From: DSNY01 sp037446035 | Lineage (GTDB): Bacteria; Pseudomonadota; Gammaproteobacteria; Burkholderiales; Burkholderiaceae_F | Assembly: GCA_037446035.1 (NCBI GenBank) | Contig: JBBIJJ010000204.1 | Coordinates: 1 to 6,485 of the forward strand | DNA: 6,485 bases | Direction: 5' to 3' | Shown here: positions 5,223-6,485 of the stretch, piece by piece | Position numbering within the stretch: the first letter of the stretch is position 1 | Layout of the letters: each line of letters opens with the position of its first letter | Notes under the pieces: model-generated | The model's database searches: none | Seen by the model: only the letters and a program-made list of their open reading frames with translations | Told to the model about the DNA's origin: nothing | Made by a program: the position numbers and the translations under genes

Positions 5223-6308
5223 ATGCAACGACGTGCATTCCTACGCAAGGCCGGCGTCGGCACCGGCGCAGCCGCTGCGGCGCTGGTCGCGCCGGCGGTT
5301 CACGCACAAGCCGCGATCCGCTGGCGCCTGGCGTCCAGTTTCCCGAAAGCGCTGGATACGATCTTCGGCGCAGCGGAGGTGTTTTCGAAGTTCGTGAAGG
5401 ACGCCAGCGGCGGCAAGTTCGAGATCAGCGTGCACGCCGGCGGCGAACTGGTGCCGCCGTTCGGCGTGCTCGACGCAGTACAAAACGGTACCGTCGAGTG
5501 CACGCACACCGCGCCGTATTACTTCTTCGGCAAGGACGATACGTTCGCGATGGACACCGCAGTTCCGTTCGGTCTGAACTACCGCCAGCAGACGGCGTGG
5601 ATGTTCGACGGCAACGGCATGAAGCTGATGCGCGAGTTCTACCGCAACTACAACATCGTCAACTTCGTGATGGGCAACACCGGCACGCAGATGGGCGGCT
5701 GGTACCGCAAGGAGATCAAGAGCCTGGCCGACATCAAGGGCCTGAAGATGCGCATCGGCGGCTTTGGCGGCAGGGTGCTGGAGCGCATCGGCGGGGTGCC
5801 GCAAAACATCCCGGGCGGAGAGATCTACGCGGCGCTGGAAAAAGGCACGATCGACGCCACCGAATGGGTGGGCCCGTACGACGACGAGAAGCTCGGTTTC
5901 CACAAGGTCGCCAAGTTCTACTACTACCCCGGCTGGTGGGAAGGCGGTGCGCAGCTTTCGCTGTATGTCAACAGCAAGGCGTGGGACGCGCTGCCGGCGG
6001 AGTACAAGCCGATGGTCGAAGCGGCGGCCACGCACGCGCACGTGGTGATGCAGGCGCGCTACGACGCGCGCAACCCGGCGGCGCTCAAGCGCCTGGTCGC
6101 GGGCGGCGCCGTTCTTCGTCCGATGCCGCGGCCAGTGATGGAAGCGGCGTTCAAGGCGGCCGAGGCGCTGTATGCGGAGCTTTCGGCAAAGAACCCGAAC
6201 TGGAAGAAGGTCTTCGAAGACTGGTCGAAGTTCCGCGCCGATCAGGTGCTGTGGTTCCGCGTGGCCGAGCGCGAATTCGACAACTTCATGTCGGCGCAGA
6301 AGCTCTAA
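5223..6308 (+). CDS. Tat-exported TRAP transporter substrate-binding protein, DctP/TakP type
   Basis: This 361-residue periplasmic receptor should capture a small carboxylate and deliver it to a DctQ/DctM-type membrane pair. The N-terminus QRRAFLRKAGVGTG followed by an Ala-rich stretch and VHAQA is a twin-arginine (Tat) signal, with cleavage probably after residue 28 or 30. The mature part shows DctP-family features: SSFPKALDTIFGAAEVFSKF, FEISVHAGGELVPPFGVLDA, LADIKGLKMRIGGFGGRVL with Arg177, and DATEWVGPYDDEKLGFHKVA with Glu214-Trp215. That Glu-Trp pair and the conserved Arg are the type of ligand-contacting residues known in TakP, which binds 2-oxo acids with sodium. A 2-oxo acid or related carboxylate is therefore the best guess. 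No dctQ or dctM lies beside it in the window: upstream is pmbA, and downstream come a terminator and an intron. It is therefore an orphan here, or its partners lie beyond the intron. The strong SD makes the start secure. Confidence 0.94.
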   Translation: MQRRAFLRKAGVGTGAAAAALVAPAVHAQAAIRWRLASSFPKALDTIFGAAEVFSKFVKDASGGKFEISVHAGGELVPPFGVLDAVQNGTVECTHTAPYYFFGKDDTFAMDTAVPFGLNYRQQTAWMFDGNGMKLMREFYRNYNIVNFVMGNTGTQMGGWYRKEIKSLADIKGLKMRIGGFGGRVLERIGGVPQNIPGGEIYAALEKGTIDATEWVGPYDDEKLGFHKVAKFYYYPGWWEGGAQLSLYVNSKAWDALPAEYKPMVEAAATHAHVVMQARYDARNPAALKRLVAGGAVLRPMPRPVMEAAFKAAEALYAELSAKNPNWKKVFEDWSKFRADQVLWFRVAEREFDNFMSAQKL

Positions 6309-6325
6309 CCGGCATCGCTGCGAGT

Positions 6326-6359
6326 CAAGAAAAGCCCCGCCGAGCCGGGGCTTTTTCTT
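6326..6359 (+). terminator. Intrinsic terminator of the TRAP receptor gene
   Basis: AAAAGCCCCG (6330-6339), a six-base loop, and CGGGGCTTTT (6346-6355) form a perfect 10-bp stem, followed by further T-rich sequence ending TTTCTT at 6359. The dyad extends outward to 6326 if one T is left unpaired. It lies 17 bases after the TAA at 6306-6308. The A-tract on the left arm suggests it could also stop transcription from the other side. The group II intron begins at the next base. Confidence 0.93.
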
Positions 6360-6485
6360 GTGCGCCCGGCACGGGCGCACTCTTGTGGGTGCAAGTCCCA
6401 CCGTAAGTTGATCACAGCGAGCGAAGCGAAGCGCAACTGCATGAGGGTGACCGAGTGTGGGGAGGAAGCGTGGAGCGAAGCTGCG
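6360..6485 (+). mobile_element. Group II intron, 5' end (partial, cut by window edge)
   Basis: The segment starts with GTGCG, the consensus first bases of a group II intron, and continues as a perfect hairpin GTGCGCCC-GGCAC-GGGCGCAC (6360-6380). GTGGGTGCAAGTCCCAC follows (6385-6401), the small domain I hairpin I know from many bacterial group II introns. Further on, GCAACTGCATGAGGGTGACCGAGTGTG and GGAGGAAGCG resemble the domain I sequence of proteobacterial introns that encode a reverse transcriptase/maturase. Only 126 bases are present: the exon-binding loops, catalytic domains V/VI and any maturase gene would lie beyond the window. Orientation is the same as the TRAP receptor gene, and the insertion point is the end of the terminator's T-tract, the habit of class C (IIC) introns. 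The subclass cannot be settled from this fragment. Confidence 0.8.

Noticed and set aside
6360..6380. GTGCGCCC/GGGCGCAC hairpin as a second terminator
   Set aside because: No T-tract follows, and the GTGCG start plus the following GTGGGTGCAAGTCCCAC hairpin fit a group II intron 5' end much better.
1..6485. CRISPR array, tRNA, rRNA or known defence/toxin system
   Set aside because: No regularly spaced repeats, tRNA-like cloverleaf or recognisable effector genes were found on either strand.

Overview
The window comes from a high-GC proteobacterium, most likely a betaproteobacterium of the order Burkholderiales. The evidence is strongly GC-biased codon use, a divergent pmbA (tldE) / darP (yjgA) - mogA cluster of the kind I know from that order, and a Tat-exported TRAP binding protein of a type common there. 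The assignment is inferred from gene content, not from a marker gene.

Layout. (1) Positions 1-55 hold the last codons of a plus-strand gene whose ending resembles pirin-family cupins. (2) Positions 61-333 hold an undescribed-looking 273-bp non-autonomous mobile element (MITE-like). It has perfect 17-bp terminal inverted repeats, extendable to 30 bp with 26 matches, and two internal hairpins. It sits 5 bp after that stop codon and directly before the ribosome-binding site of a DoxX-family membrane protein gene (ending at 751), so it splits what looks like a former two-gene operon. (3) A minus-strand GNAT-type acetyltransferase gene (811-1476) converges on doxX and ends in a clear intrinsic terminator (757-782). 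(4) A gap of about 420 bp (1477-1894) holds no convincing gene, only one weak small ORF. (5) Minus-strand darP, mogA and an alpha/beta-hydrolase carboxylesterase are joined by two ATGA stop/start overlaps and are probably one translationally coupled transcript. (6) pmbA/tldE diverges from darP across 67 bp containing the palindrome GCTATGATAGC, which offers a -10-like hexamer on each strand; the darP one is so close to its ATG that the mRNA would be leaderless. (7) A TakP/DctP-type TRAP substrate-binding protein (5223-6308) follows with its own strong SD and a candidate promoter, and ends in a strong intrinsic terminator. (8) Exactly at the end of that terminator's T-tract, at 6360, the 5' end of a group II intron begins and runs off the window.

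How the genes relate: pmbA, darP and mogA are housekeeping functions (TldD/TldE protease partner, large-subunit ribosome assembly, molybdenum cofactor synthesis). The TRAP receptor serves uptake of a small organic acid, but its membrane subunits are not in view. The accessory content is the two mobile elements, both in intergenic signals (one abutting an SD, one on a terminator), which leave neighbouring coding regions largely intact. No CRISPR array, tRNA, rRNA or defence system is visible.
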